Assembly: GCF_030758975.1 (NCBI RefSeq)
Contig: NZ_CP132359.1
Span: 5,290,701-5,354,700 of the forward strand
From: Bosea beijingensis
GTDB lineage: Bacteria > Pseudomonadota > Alphaproteobacteria > Rhizobiales > Beijerinckiaceae
Length of the DNA stretch: 64,000 bases
Reading direction: 5' to 3'
Each line of letters begins with the position of its first letter. The stretch's first letter is position 1. The notes under the pieces are model-generated. The model searched no databases. It was given only the letters and a program-made list of their open reading frames with translations, and had not been told where the DNA came from. Made by a program: the position numbers and the translations under genes. Shown here piece after piece: positions 42,767 through 51,237 of this stretch.

Positions 42767-42905
42767 TTCGGCCACGCGAGCGCGGCCCGGTTCAGTCGGA
42801 AGGAATTGGCGTTCGACGTCATCGGCACCGTTGCGCTCGATCCAGGCAGACGGCACGGTGCCGCGAATGATGGCGCCGCCATGTGCCAAGGACGGGCAGA
42901 TTCGG

Positions 42906-43853
42906 ATGCCGAGTGCTTTGAGGGAGCGCGAAGGAGTGCGATTTTCTCACGTCGAGGCCTTTCGCGCGGTCATGATCACCGGCTCCACCACCGCGGCCGC
43001 TCGTATCCTTCATACCTCGCAGCCGAATGTCAGCCGCTCGATCGCGCAGCTGGAAAAGGCCATCGGACTGCAATTGTTCGAGCGGATGCCGGGAAAAGTG
43101 GTGCCAACCACGGACGGCCTGACATTTTTCAACGAGGTTCAGCGCAGTTTCCACGGTCTTAGGCGATTGGAGGAGGCGGCGAACCGTATCCGCCGGTTCA
43201 GTGGGGGACTGTTGCGAATCGGGTCGATCCAAACCTTGGCTCACGGCCTGATCCCCCGCGCGATCAAGCGCTTCGCGGAAATCTATCCGGAAACCGGTAT
43301 TTCGATTCATGCGGGACATTCCGCGGCGGTGTCGCAATGGGTGGATGAAATGTCCTGCGATGTCGGAATCGTATCGCATCTCTACGAGAATTACGGGTTT
43401 TCCAGCGAGGAGCTCTATAGCGTCGACGGGGTCTGCCTGATGCCGGCGGAGCATCGCCTGGCCGGTAAGGCGGCAGTGCGCCCGGCCGATCTCGCCGACG
43501 AGCCCTATATCTCCTTCGCGCAGAACGACCACGGCCGTTCGGACGTCGACGAGGTGTTCTCGAAGGCCGGCATCGATCGGCGCATCACCCTGGAAACGCC
43601 GTTCAGCACCATCACCTGCGCGCTGGTCGCGCAAGGGCTCGGCGTGGCGATCGTCAATCCGCTCGCGGCGCAGGACTACCGGCATCTCGGCGTCGTCATG
43701 CGTCCCTTCCGCCCCTCGATCAAGCATGAAGCCCGGCTAATCTATCCGAAGGGGCGTCCGGAAAACCGTTTGGTCGCGAGCTTCATCGAGATCCTCAAGG
43801 CCGTGACGATGGAGGAGAAGGCAGCCCTCTCGGCGGTGCGGGAACGCGGCTAA
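42906..43853 (+). CDS. LysR-family transcriptional regulator
   Basis: 315 residues from ATG 42906; a GTG at 42936 with a better-placed GAGGGAG is a credible alternative. The helix-turn-helix (VEAFRAVMITGSTTAAARIL, SQPNVSRSIAQLEKAIGLQL) is followed by a co-inducer domain (LRIGSIQTLAHGLIPRAIK, ALVAQGLGVAIVNPLAAQD). The sequence resembles regulators of amino-acid or opine catabolism. It lies immediately upstream of, and codirectional with, the importer/dehydrogenase operon that begins at 44084 and probably controls it. Confidence 0.88.
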   Translation: MPSALREREGVRFSHVEAFRAVMITGSTTAAARILHTSQPNVSRSIAQLEKAIGLQLFERMPGKVVPTTDGLTFFNEVQRSFHGLRRLEEAANRIRRFSGGLLRIGSIQTLAHGLIPRAIKRFAEIYPETGISIHAGHSAAVSQWVDEMSCDVGIVSHLYENYGFSSEELYSVDGVCLMPAEHRLAGKAAVRPADLADEPYISFAQNDHGRSDVDEVFSKAGIDRRITLETPFSTITCALVAQGLGVAIVNPLAAQDYRHLGVVMRPFRPSIKHEARLIYPKGRPENRLVASFIEILKAVTMEEKAALSAVRERG

Positions 43854-44001
43854 AAATAGCAGGGCTCGCCGGGACGAGCGTCGATTGGCTCCTGGGGCTC
43901 GGCCCGGAAACCCTCGATGGCCAAAGGCGAAGCGCGGCAAAGCCTATATCATAACTGCATAGACCCCCGGTGTATTTCTATTTGCTCTAATGACAGGCGG
44001 T

Positions 44002-44022
44002 TCATAGCCTGCCTGCTTATGA
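44002..44022 (+). promoter_or_regulatory. Candidate LysR-type operator (T-N11-A)
   Basis: TCATA, eleven bases, TATGA: a perfect 5-bp inverted repeat with the T-N11-A spacing typical of LysR-regulator sites. It is centred about 72 bp before the ATG of the substrate-binding protein and 150 bp after the LysR stop codon. CAGGC and GCCTG just beside it form a second, smaller symmetry. Confidence 0.55.
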
Positions 44023-44083
44023 GATCGTGGCGCCGGAGGAGCGCGCGCCGCATCTCAGATCAGATAAAAAATTCGGAGGGGTC

Positions 44084-45109
44084 ATGAATCGATTTCGTAA
44101 TCTGTTGCTGGCGGGAACCCTGGTTTTTGCTTCCCCCGCATTGGCTCAGCAAACCATGTATGTCGCCGGGCCCGGCGGCAGCACGCAGAAGCTCTTCCAA
44201 AGCCAGATCATTCCCGAGTTCGAATCCAAGCATAACGTCAAGATTACTTACGTTCCCGGGATTTCGAGCGAGATCGTCGCGAAGCTGCAGGCTCAGGCCG
44301 GCAAGCAGGAGATCAATGTCGCCATCTTCGATGACGGGCCGCTCTATCAGGCGATCCAGTTCGGCTATTGCGACAAGCTGAGCGACGCTCCGATCTACAA
44401 GGATATCTATCCGTTCGCCCAGTTCGGCGGAAATGGCATCGGCGTCGGGCTGGTGGCGACCGGCATCGCCTACAATGCGGCGAACTACAAGAAGAAGGGT
44501 TGGCCGGCGCCCTCCTCCTGGAAGGACCTGACCGACAGTAAGCTGGAGGGGCGCCTGACCGCTTCCTCACTGTCCGGCACCTACGGAGTCCATACGCTCG
44601 TGATGTTCGCTCGCATCAACGGCGGCGACGAGAGCAATATCGAGCCCGGCTTTGACTCCATCCGGAAATCGCTGGCGCCGAACGTCCTGAGCTGGTCTTC
44701 CTCGCCCGCGAAGCTAGCCGAGATGTTCCAGAACAACGATGTCGACGTAGCCGTTTGGGGCAGCAGCCGCGCGATCGCACTGAAGAACACCGGCTTCCCG
44801 ATGGAATTCGTGTATCCGAAGGAGGGAACGCCCGCGCTCGTGCTCGGCGCCTGCCCGGTGGTCCAGAACAGTCTTCCCGAAGCATCGCAGGCTTTCCTGC
44901 AATATCTCGTCACGCCCGCGATCCAGGCGAAGCTGGCCACGGAAGGCTTCGGCCCCACCAATCGCCAGACCAGGCTGGATGACAAGCTGGCCGCGCAGGT
45001 CCCTTACGGCGATGAGCGCGTCGGCAGGATGATCTCGGTCAAGTGGAGCGAGATCAACAAGAACCGCGCCGAGTGGACCAATCGCTGGAACCGCACGATC
45101 GAGAGATAA
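44084..45109 (+). CDS. Spermidine/putrescine-type ABC substrate-binding protein
   Basis: 341 residues from ATG 44084, with a strong CGGAGGGG upstream. The signal peptide is MNRFRNLLLAGTLVFASPAL then AQ. The mature protein is a PotD/AfuA-type periplasmic binding protein (YVAGPGGSTQKLFQSQIIPE, GVGLVATGIAYNAANYKKKG, VDVAVWGSSRAIAL). First gene of a nine-gene operon. The ligand is probably a polyamine-like, opine-like or amino-acid-derived compound, judged only from the importer class and the dehydrogenase genes downstream. Confidence 0.86.
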   Translation: MNRFRNLLLAGTLVFASPALAQQTMYVAGPGGSTQKLFQSQIIPEFESKHNVKITYVPGISSEIVAKLQAQAGKQEINVAIFDDGPLYQAIQFGYCDKLSDAPIYKDIYPFAQFGGNGIGVGLVATGIAYNAANYKKKGWPAPSSWKDLTDSKLEGRLTASSLSGTYGVHTLVMFARINGGDESNIEPGFDSIRKSLAPNVLSWSSSPAKLAEMFQNNDVDVAVWGSSRAIALKNTGFPMEFVYPKEGTPALVLGACPVVQNSLPEASQAFLQYLVTPAIQAKLATEGFGPTNRQTRLDDKLAAQVPYGDERVGRMISVKWSEINKNRAEWTNRWNRTIER

Positions 45110-45158
45110 GGGCGCAAGCGCCCGATCTCCGCAGCCGTCGAAGCGAAGGCCCATCGAA

Positions 45159-46226
45159 ATGAGCAGTTTGTCTCTGCGCGCCCTGTCGAAGAGCTATGGC
45201 CCGGTCCAGGCCGTTCGCGGCGTGGACCTGGATGTGAACGAAGGCGAATTCCTCTCGCTGCTCGGCCCATCGGGCTGCGGCAAGACGACGACCTTGCAGA
45301 TGGTGGCGGGCTTCGTTCCGCCGACGACGGGGAGCATCGTCGTCGACGGGCAGGACCTGACCAGCATCGCGCCGGAGAAGCGCGACATGGGCGTCGTCTT
45401 CCAGAGCTATGCGCTCTTTCCGCATATGACCGTGGCCCAGAATATCGGCTTCGGCCTTGAGATGCGCCGGGTCGAGCGCGGTGAGCTGAAGCGACGGGTC
45501 GAAGAGGCCCTGGCGATGGTCCGCCTGGCCGGTCTCGAGGGGCGTTATCCCAGCGAGCTGTCCGGTGGCCAGCGCCAGCGTGTCGCCATCGCCCGCGCCC
45601 TGGCCATCCGTCCGCGGGTTCTCCTGCTGGACGAGCCGATGTCGAATCTCGACGCCAAGCTTCGCGGCGAGATGCATGTCGAGCTTCGCTCCCTGCAGCG
45701 GCGGCTCGGCATCACCGCGATCCTGGTCACCCACGATCAGGTCGAGGCGATGACGATGAGCGACCGGATCGCCGTCATGACGAATGGCGGGATCGCGCAG
45801 CTCGGCACGCCGCAGGAGGTCTACGACAGGCCGGCATCGCAATTCGCTTCGAGCTTCCTGGGGCACACGAACGTGCTGAGCGGACGGATCGAAAGCCGGA
45901 TCGCCGACGAGGCGACCGTCCGGGTCGGACCGACCTCGTTCCGGACCAGGGTCGCGAAAGATCAGGTGACCCCCGAGATCGCCGTGTTCGTCCGCCCGGA
46001 GCGCCTCCGCCTCGGCTCGCCGGACCAGGCCACCCTCCAGGGGCGTGTCAGTACCCGCCTGTTCCTCGGCGGGTCGTGGATCTACGAAATCGAGACCGAA
46101 CTCGGCATGCTTCGTATCACCCAGCAGAATACCGGGACGGTGCAGCCCGAGGAGGGGGAAACGATCGGAGTGAGCTGGAACGCCGAGGATCTGCGCGTCA
46201 TCGCGACGGAGCGTTCCGATGGCTAG
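45159..46226 (+). CDS. Spermidine/putrescine-type ABC ATPase (PotA-like)
   Basis: 355 residues. Walker A GPSGCGKTT (36-44), Q-loop VFQSYALFP, signature LSGGQRQRVAIARAL, Walker B LLLDEPMSNLD and H-loop LVTHDQ are all present, and the C-terminal third is a TOBE domain (FVRPERLRLG, GRVSTRLFLGGSWIYEIETE). It powers the importer with the binding protein and two permeases. Its end overlaps the first permease gene by 8 bp. Confidence 0.9.
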   Translation: MSSLSLRALSKSYGPVQAVRGVDLDVNEGEFLSLLGPSGCGKTTTLQMVAGFVPPTTGSIVVDGQDLTSIAPEKRDMGVVFQSYALFPHMTVAQNIGFGLEMRRVERGELKRRVEEALAMVRLAGLEGRYPSELSGGQRQRVAIARALAIRPRVLLLDEPMSNLDAKLRGEMHVELRSLQRRLGITAILVTHDQVEAMTMSDRIAVMTNGGIAQLGTPQEVYDRPASQFASSFLGHTNVLSGRIESRIADEATVRVGPTSFRTRVAKDQVTPEIAVFVRPERLRLGSPDQATLQGRVSTRLFLGGSWIYEIETELGMLRITQQNTGTVQPEEGETIGVSWNAEDLRVIATERSDG

Positions 46227-47091
46227 CACGACCCCCCAGACCAGCCGCGGCCTGCCCTGGCTGCTCTCGCTGCCGGCTCTCGCGCTCTTTCTCGCCTTGC
46301 TGGCCATTCCGCTGGTTCTGACTGCGATCCTGTCGTTCAACGCCTTCGACGGCATGCGCGGCATCCAGCAGAGCTATGGTTTCGGCAACTATCTCGAAGT
46401 CCTGCTCGACGGCTACTACCGGGAAATCTTCCTGCGGACGGGCGGGATGGCGCTCGCTGTCACGCTGATCTGCATCGTCCTCGGGGTGCCCGAGACCCTG
46501 ATCCTCGCCAAGATGAAGCCGGTCTGGCGCGGCACCTTCTTCGTCGTGATCCTCGGGCCGCTGCTGATCTCCGTCGTGGTGCGCACGCTGGGCTGGTCGG
46601 TGCTGCTCGGCAGCCAGGGCGTGGTGAACACGGCGCTTCGCGGGCTCGGCCTGGTGGACGAGCCGATCCGGCTGCTGTTCTCGATGACAGGCGTCATCAT
46701 CGTCCTGACCCATGTTTTCCTGCCCTTCATGGTCATTGCCGTGTGGAGCGCCATGCAGCGCCTCGATGGGCAGATCGAGCACGCGGCCCGCTCGCTCGGA
46801 GCGGGGCCTTTCACCACCTTCCGCCGCATCATGCTGCCGCAGCTGATGCCCGGCATCCTGTCCGGAGCCATCATCGTCTTCGCCCTGGCGGCATCGGCCT
46901 ATGCCACCCCGGCGATCATCGGCGGGCGCAGGGTCAAGGTCGTCGCCACCACGCTCTACGACGAGTTCTTCAACTCGCTGAACTGGCCGCTCGGAGCCGC
47001 GATCGCGGTGCTCCTGCTGCTTGCCAACATCCTGATCATCGTCGGCTGCAACCGGCTCGTCGAGCGGCGTTTCAAGCAGGTGTTCGCATGA
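46219..47091 (+). CDS. Spermidine/putrescine-type ABC permease (PotB-like)
   Basis: 290 residues, six membrane segments, beginning with LPWLLSLPALALFLALLAIP and containing the EAA loop (IEHAARSLGAGPFTTFRRIM). It overlaps the ATPase gene by 8 bp and the next permease gene by 4 bp, so all three are translationally coupled. It forms half of the membrane channel. Confidence 0.9.
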   Translation: MASTTPQTSRGLPWLLSLPALALFLALLAIPLVLTAILSFNAFDGMRGIQQSYGFGNYLEVLLDGYYREIFLRTGGMALAVTLICIVLGVPETLILAKMKPVWRGTFFVVILGPLLISVVVRTLGWSVLLGSQGVVNTALRGLGLVDEPIRLLFSMTGVIIVLTHVFLPFMVIAVWSAMQRLDGQIEHAARSLGAGPFTTFRRIMLPQLMPGILSGAIIVFALAASAYATPAIIGGRRVKVVATTLYDEFFNSLNWPLGAAIAVLLLLANILIIVGCNRLVERRFKQVFA

Positions 47092-47897
47092 GCGGCCGGG
47101 ATATCTCAAGGAACGGGCCGCTTGCGCTGGTCTTCCATGCGCTGCTCACCGTGTTCATCCTGGCACCGCTGGTCGTGGTGATGCTGGTCTCGCTCTCCGA
47201 CAAGGAATACCTTTCGATGCCCTTCGACGGCATGTCGCTGCGCTGGTACCGGGAAATCCTGGCGGCGCCGGAACTGATCAGCGCGTTCTGGCTGTCGATA
47301 TGGCTCGGTCTGGCCTCGGCGACATTGGCGACGATCGTCGCGGTGCCCGCGGCGCTCGCGATCGCCCGTCATCGGTTTTTCGGACGCGACGGGTTGATGG
47401 CGTTCCTGATGTCGCCGCTGATGATCCCCCATGTCGTGCTCGGCGTCGCCTTCCTGCGCTTTTTCTCGATCATGGAGTGGACCGGCTCCTTCGTGGCCCT
47501 GGTGCTCGTTCACGCGATCACCGTCGTGCCGTATTCGCTGCGGCTGACGCTCGCCGCCGTGATCGGGCTCGAACGTGACGCGGAGACGGCCGCCCGGTCG
47601 CTCGGAGCCTCGCGAGCGGTCGCCTTCCGCCGCATTCTCCTGCCGCTCATCCTGCCGGGCGTCGCGGCGGGATGGGTGCTCGCCTTCATCCAGAGCTTCG
47701 ACGAGGTCACGATGACGATCTTCGTCGCGACGCCCGGAACCACGACGCTGCCCGTCGCGCTCTACAACCGCATATCCCAGCTCACGGATCCGGTGACGAC
47801 GTCGGTCTCCACCATCCTGATCCTGGGAACGATGGCCTTCATGTTCATCCTCGACCGCATGGTCGGCCTGGACAGGGTTCTCATCGGAAAGAAATAG
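47088..47897 (+). CDS. Spermidine/putrescine-type ABC permease (PotC-like)
   Basis: 269 residues from ATG 47088, chosen because it overlaps the PotB-like stop; a longer frame from 46743 only shadows that gene. Six membrane segments, with the PotC-like opening SDKEYLSMPFDGMSLRWYRE and EAA loop (AETAARSLGASRAVAFRRIL). It forms the second half of the channel. Confidence 0.9.
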   Translation: MSGRDISRNGPLALVFHALLTVFILAPLVVVMLVSLSDKEYLSMPFDGMSLRWYREILAAPELISAFWLSIWLGLASATLATIVAVPAALAIARHRFFGRDGLMAFLMSPLMIPHVVLGVAFLRFFSIMEWTGSFVALVLVHAITVVPYSLRLTLAAVIGLERDAETAARSLGASRAVAFRRILLPLILPGVAAGWVLAFIQSFDEVTMTIFVATPGTTTLPVALYNRISQLTDPVTTSVSTILILGTMAFMFILDRMVGLDRVLIGKK

Positions 47898-47994
47898 CCG
47901 AAACGACCGTCCCGACCGGTCGCCCGATCGGCGCCGGCAGGACAGTTGCGCCCGAAATTCGAGACGAAAGCCGGCCTGGACCGGAGTTGCGGAC

Positions 47995-49131
47995 ATGAGC
48001 AGCCAGACGATGACGGTGGTAGGGGGCGGGCTTGTCGGGGCCGCCATTGCCTACGGAGCGCTGCGGGCGGGAATGCGCGTCCGCGTTCTCGACCAGGGAG
48101 ATACCGCGTTTCGCGCCTCCCGCGGCAATTTCGGCCTGGTCTGGGTCTCGAGCAAGGGCGGCAAGATGCCCCGCTACGCGAGCTGGAGCCGCGATGCGCT
48201 GAAGCTCTGGCCGAACCTGCAGAAGGAACTGGTCGATCTGACCGATGTCGATGCCGGTCTCGAACAGCCGGGGGGCTTCTGGCTGGGCTTCGACGATGCC
48301 GATGTCAGGGCGCGCGCCGATCTTCTGGAACGGATCGATCGCGAGGTCGGCGGCATCCCCTTCAAGATGATGGACCCCTCCGAGCTCCGGCAATATCTCC
48401 CCGGGATCGGGCCGGCCGTGGTGGGGGGGAGCTTCTGCCCGCTCGACGGCCACGCCAATCCCCTGATGTTGCTGCGCGGCCTGCATGCCGCGCTTCGCCA
48501 TCGCGGGGCGGATGTGATCACCGGCGTCGACATTGCCGAGATCAGGCACGATCCCGCCAACGGGTCCTTCGAGGCGGTCTCGCAGGATCGCCAGAGCTGG
48601 AAGAGCGACCGGATCGTGCTGGCGGCAGGGCTCGGCAACGCCGGATTGGCCGCGCAGGTCGGCCTGCACGCCCCCATCGCATCCACGCGCGGCCAGGTTC
48701 TCATCACCGAGCGGCTGAAGCCGTTCCTCGACTACCCCACGAACAAGTGCCGGCAGACGCGGGAGGGCAGCGTCCAGATCGGTTCGACCTCCGAGGATGT
48801 CGGCCTCGACGACGGCACGACGACCGACAAGATCGAGATACTGGCACGCCGCGCGGTCGAAACCTTTCCGGCTCTGGCGCGCGCGCGCCTTGTCCGGGCG
48901 TGGGGCGCCCTGCGGCCGCTGACTCCGGACGGTTACCCGATCTACCAGGAATCGGCGTCCTGCCCGGGGGCCTTCCTCGCCACCAGCCATAGCGGCGTCA
49001 CGCTCGCGGCGGCCCATTGCTACGTCGTCGGCCCCTGGATGGCCGGTCTCTCGCAGGTGCCGGCCGGGTTCGAGGTGTTCACCGGCGATCGCTTCCTGGA
49101 CGCCGACGCGAGCTTCTCCCATGACCATTGA
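47995..49131 (+). CDS. FAD-dependent oxidoreductase, catalytic subunit of a multisubunit amino-acid/opine dehydrogenase
   Basis: 378 residues with GGAG before the ATG. N-terminal FAD-binding VVGGGLVGAAIAYGALRAG and RASRGNFGLVW, with C-terminal WGALRPLTPDGYPIYQ and ATSHSGVTLAAAHC: the DAO fold seen in OoxB, HcnC and D-hydroxyproline dehydrogenase beta-type subunits. It overlaps the [2Fe-2S] gene by 11 bp. It probably oxidises a secondary amine or D-amino acid imported by the upstream transporter; the substrate is not determined by the sequence. Confidence 0.86.
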   Translation: MSSQTMTVVGGGLVGAAIAYGALRAGMRVRVLDQGDTAFRASRGNFGLVWVSSKGGKMPRYASWSRDALKLWPNLQKELVDLTDVDAGLEQPGGFWLGFDDADVRARADLLERIDREVGGIPFKMMDPSELRQYLPGIGPAVVGGSFCPLDGHANPLMLLRGLHAALRHRGADVITGVDIAEIRHDPANGSFEAVSQDRQSWKSDRIVLAAGLGNAGLAAQVGLHAPIASTRGQVLITERLKPFLDYPTNKCRQTREGSVQIGSTSEDVGLDDGTTTDKIEILARRAVETFPALARARLVRAWGALRPLTPDGYPIYQESASCPGAFLATSHSGVTLAAAHCYVVGPWMAGLSQVPAGFEVFTGDRFLDADASFSHDH

Positions 49132-49453
49132 ACCGCTCTTCACCGTGCCGGACGCGCCGGCCGACGCCTCGGTCACGATCGTCTTCGAGGGCACGCCCTT
49201 GCGGGTTCCAGCCGGCATCACGGTTGCCGCGGCCCTGCTCGTCGGCGGCGTCAGGGAATTCCGGTCGAGCGTCGTCGGCGGTGTTCCGCGCGCGCCTTAC
49301 TGCATGATGGGCGTCTGCTTTGAATGTCTCGTCGAGATCGACGGGGTGCCGGCGCGGCAAAGCTGCCTGATTCCCGTCCACGAAGGGATGGTCGTCGCGC
49401 GCCAGCTCGGTGCGGCCCATCTCGATGAATTCAGCCTCGGAGAAGAGCCATGA
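49121..49453 (+). CDS. [2Fe-2S] subunit of amino-acid/opine dehydrogenase
   Basis: 110 residues, ferredoxin-like. Four cysteines at 61, 66, 69 and 82 (APYCMMGVCFECLVEI, QSCLIP) match the plant-type [2Fe-2S] pattern of HcnA/OoxA-like small subunits. It overlaps the catalytic subunit gene by 11 bp and the next FAD subunit gene by 4 bp, so the three products are expected to be made in equal amounts and form one complex. Confidence 0.87.
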   Translation: MTIEPLFTVPDAPADASVTIVFEGTPLRVPAGITVAAALLVGGVREFRSSVVGGVPRAPYCMMGVCFECLVEIDGVPARQSCLIPVHEGMVVARQLGAAHLDEFSLGEEP

Positions 49454-50814
49454 GCGCTGCGGCGGATCTCGTCGTCGTCGGCTGCGGACCCGCCGGCATG
49501 GCTGCGGCCTGCGAGGCGCGCGCGCTCGGTCTCTCCGTGATCGTTCTCGACGAGCAGCCGGCGCCCGGAGGCCAGATCTATCGCAATATCGAAGCCGCGC
49601 CCGCCGATCGCATCGCGGTTCTCGGCAGGGATTACGAAGCCGGGCGCAGTCTCGCGGCCGAGTTCCGCAACAGCGGTGCCGGGCATCTGCATGGAGCGAC
49701 CGTCTGGAACGTCGCGCAGGACGGCGCCGTGGACTATGTCGCGGATGGACGATCGCGACACGTCGTCGGCAAGGCCGTGCTGCTCGCCAGTGGCGCCATG
49801 GAACGGCCGTTTCCGATCCGGGGCTGGACGCTTCCCGACGTCCTGGGTGCAGGCGCCGCGCAGATCCTGCTGAAAGGTTCCGGCGCCCTGCCCAGCGGGC
49901 CGGTCGTCCTGGCCGGTTGCGGGCCGCTGCTCTACCTCCTCGCCTGGCAATATCTCCGTGCCGGCGTGACGATCGCGGCCATCGTCGATACGACGGCAGG
50001 GGCGGGCTATCTGGGCGCGATACGGCACGGTGTCGGCGCCGTGCGCGGCTGGCGCGATTTCGCCAAGGGCCTCAAGCTGATCGCGACGCTGCGCCGGCAT
50101 GGAGTCAGGTTCTATTCTGCCGCGAGTGATCTCGCGATCGAGGGTGAGCGGCAAGCCGAGGGCCTCTCCTTTCTCCATCGTGGCCGGCGGGTGACGCTGC
50201 CTGCGTCGCTGGTCCTGCTGCATCAGGGCGTCGTGCCGAATACGCAATTGTCGTGGTCGACGGGCGGGGCCCACCGCTGGGACGGCGAACAGCTGTGCTG
50301 GTTGCCCGAGACGGACCGTTGGGGCCGGCTGGGCGAAACGCCGATCTACGTTGCAGGAGACAGCCGGGCGATCGTCGGTGCGCGGGCGTCGGCGACCCAG
50401 GGAAGACTGTCGGCGCTCGCCATCGCGGAGCGTGCCGGCAACGCCGTCGATTCCGGCCGGCGCGCGGCGCTGCTCGCTCTATTCGAACGGCAAAGCCATA
50501 TCCGGCGCTTCCTGAACACCCTCTACCGCCCGGCCGATGCGAACCGCATCCCGCGTGACTCCGCGGTGATCGTCTGCCGCTGCGAAGAGGTCACGGCAGG
50601 GCAGATCCGCGGCTATGTCGAGCTCGGCTGCCGCGGCCCGAACCAGACGAAGGCGTTCGGTCGCTGTGGAATGGGCCCCTGCCAGGGGCGCCTGTGCGGG
50701 CTGACGGTGACCGAGATCATCGCCGAGGCACGCGGCGTCACGCCGGACGACGTGGGCTACTACCGCATCAGGGCGCCGATCAAGCCGGTCATGCTCGGCG
50801 ACTTCGGCGATTGA
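49450..50814 (+). CDS. FAD/NAD(P)-binding subunit with C-terminal BFD-like iron-sulfur domain
   Basis: 454 residues. N-terminal Rossmann motif VVGCGPAGMAAACEARALG, GQIYRNIE and a second nucleotide-binding motif (VLAGCGPLLYLLAWQYL). Residues ~373-425 form a BFD-like [2Fe-2S] domain (VCRCEEVTAGQI, FGRCGMGPCQGRLCG). The arrangement matches the HcnB/OoxA alpha-type subunits of cyanide synthase, opine oxidase and D-hydroxyproline dehydrogenase. It relays electrons from the catalytic subunit towards the respiratory chain. Confidence 0.87.
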   Translation: MSAAADLVVVGCGPAGMAAACEARALGLSVIVLDEQPAPGGQIYRNIEAAPADRIAVLGRDYEAGRSLAAEFRNSGAGHLHGATVWNVAQDGAVDYVADGRSRHVVGKAVLLASGAMERPFPIRGWTLPDVLGAGAAQILLKGSGALPSGPVVLAGCGPLLYLLAWQYLRAGVTIAAIVDTTAGAGYLGAIRHGVGAVRGWRDFAKGLKLIATLRRHGVRFYSAASDLAIEGERQAEGLSFLHRGRRVTLPASLVLLHQGVVPNTQLSWSTGGAHRWDGEQLCWLPETDRWGRLGETPIYVAGDSRAIVGARASATQGRLSALAIAERAGNAVDSGRRAALLALFERQSHIRRFLNTLYRPADANRIPRDSAVIVCRCEEVTAGQIRGYVELGCRGPNQTKAFGRCGMGPCQGRLCGLTVTEIIAEARGVTPDDVGYYRIRAPIKPVMLGDFGD

Positions 50815-50849
50815 ATTCCCGCCCTCCATTTCACCACGAGGAGAAGACC

Positions 50850-51209
50850 ATGAACGACATCGTCCGCATCGAAACCGATCCGCGCCGCAGCCGCGTCGTC
50901 GTCTATAACGGCGTCGTCTATGTCGGCGGCATGACCGCCGACGATCGCAGCCAGGACATCAAGGGGCAGACCCGGCAGACGCTCGAAAAGATCGAGCAGT
51001 TCCTTGCCAGGGCCGGCACCGACAAGAGTCGCGTCCTGACCGCGCAGATCTGGATCAAGGACCTCGCGCGCGATTTCGAGGGCATGAACGAGATCTGGAA
51101 TGCCTGGACCGCACCGAACGCCGCGCCGACCCGTGCGACGGCCCAATGCGAGATGGGTGCGCCGGACGTTCTCGTCGAGATCATCGTGACGGCCGCGGCC
51201 GGCCGGTAA
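50850..51209 (+). CDS. RidA-family enamine/imine deaminase
   Basis: 119 residues from ATG 50850 with CACGAGGAGAAG upstream. RidA/YjgF fold: VVVYNGVVYVGGMTADD, TRQTLEKIEQFLARAGTDKS and the active-site region PTRATAQCEMGAPDVLVEI, with the conserved Arg and C-terminal Glu. RidA proteins hydrolyse reactive imines and enamines. An amine dehydrogenase encoded just upstream would produce such imines, so the two functions fit together. Confidence 0.9.
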   Translation: MNDIVRIETDPRRSRVVVYNGVVYVGGMTADDRSQDIKGQTRQTLEKIEQFLARAGTDKSRVLTAQIWIKDLARDFEGMNEIWNAWTAPNAAPTRATAQCEMGAPDVLVEIIVTAAAGR

Positions 51210-51237
51210 TCTCGGAGCAGGGCACAGGGGGCGGGCC

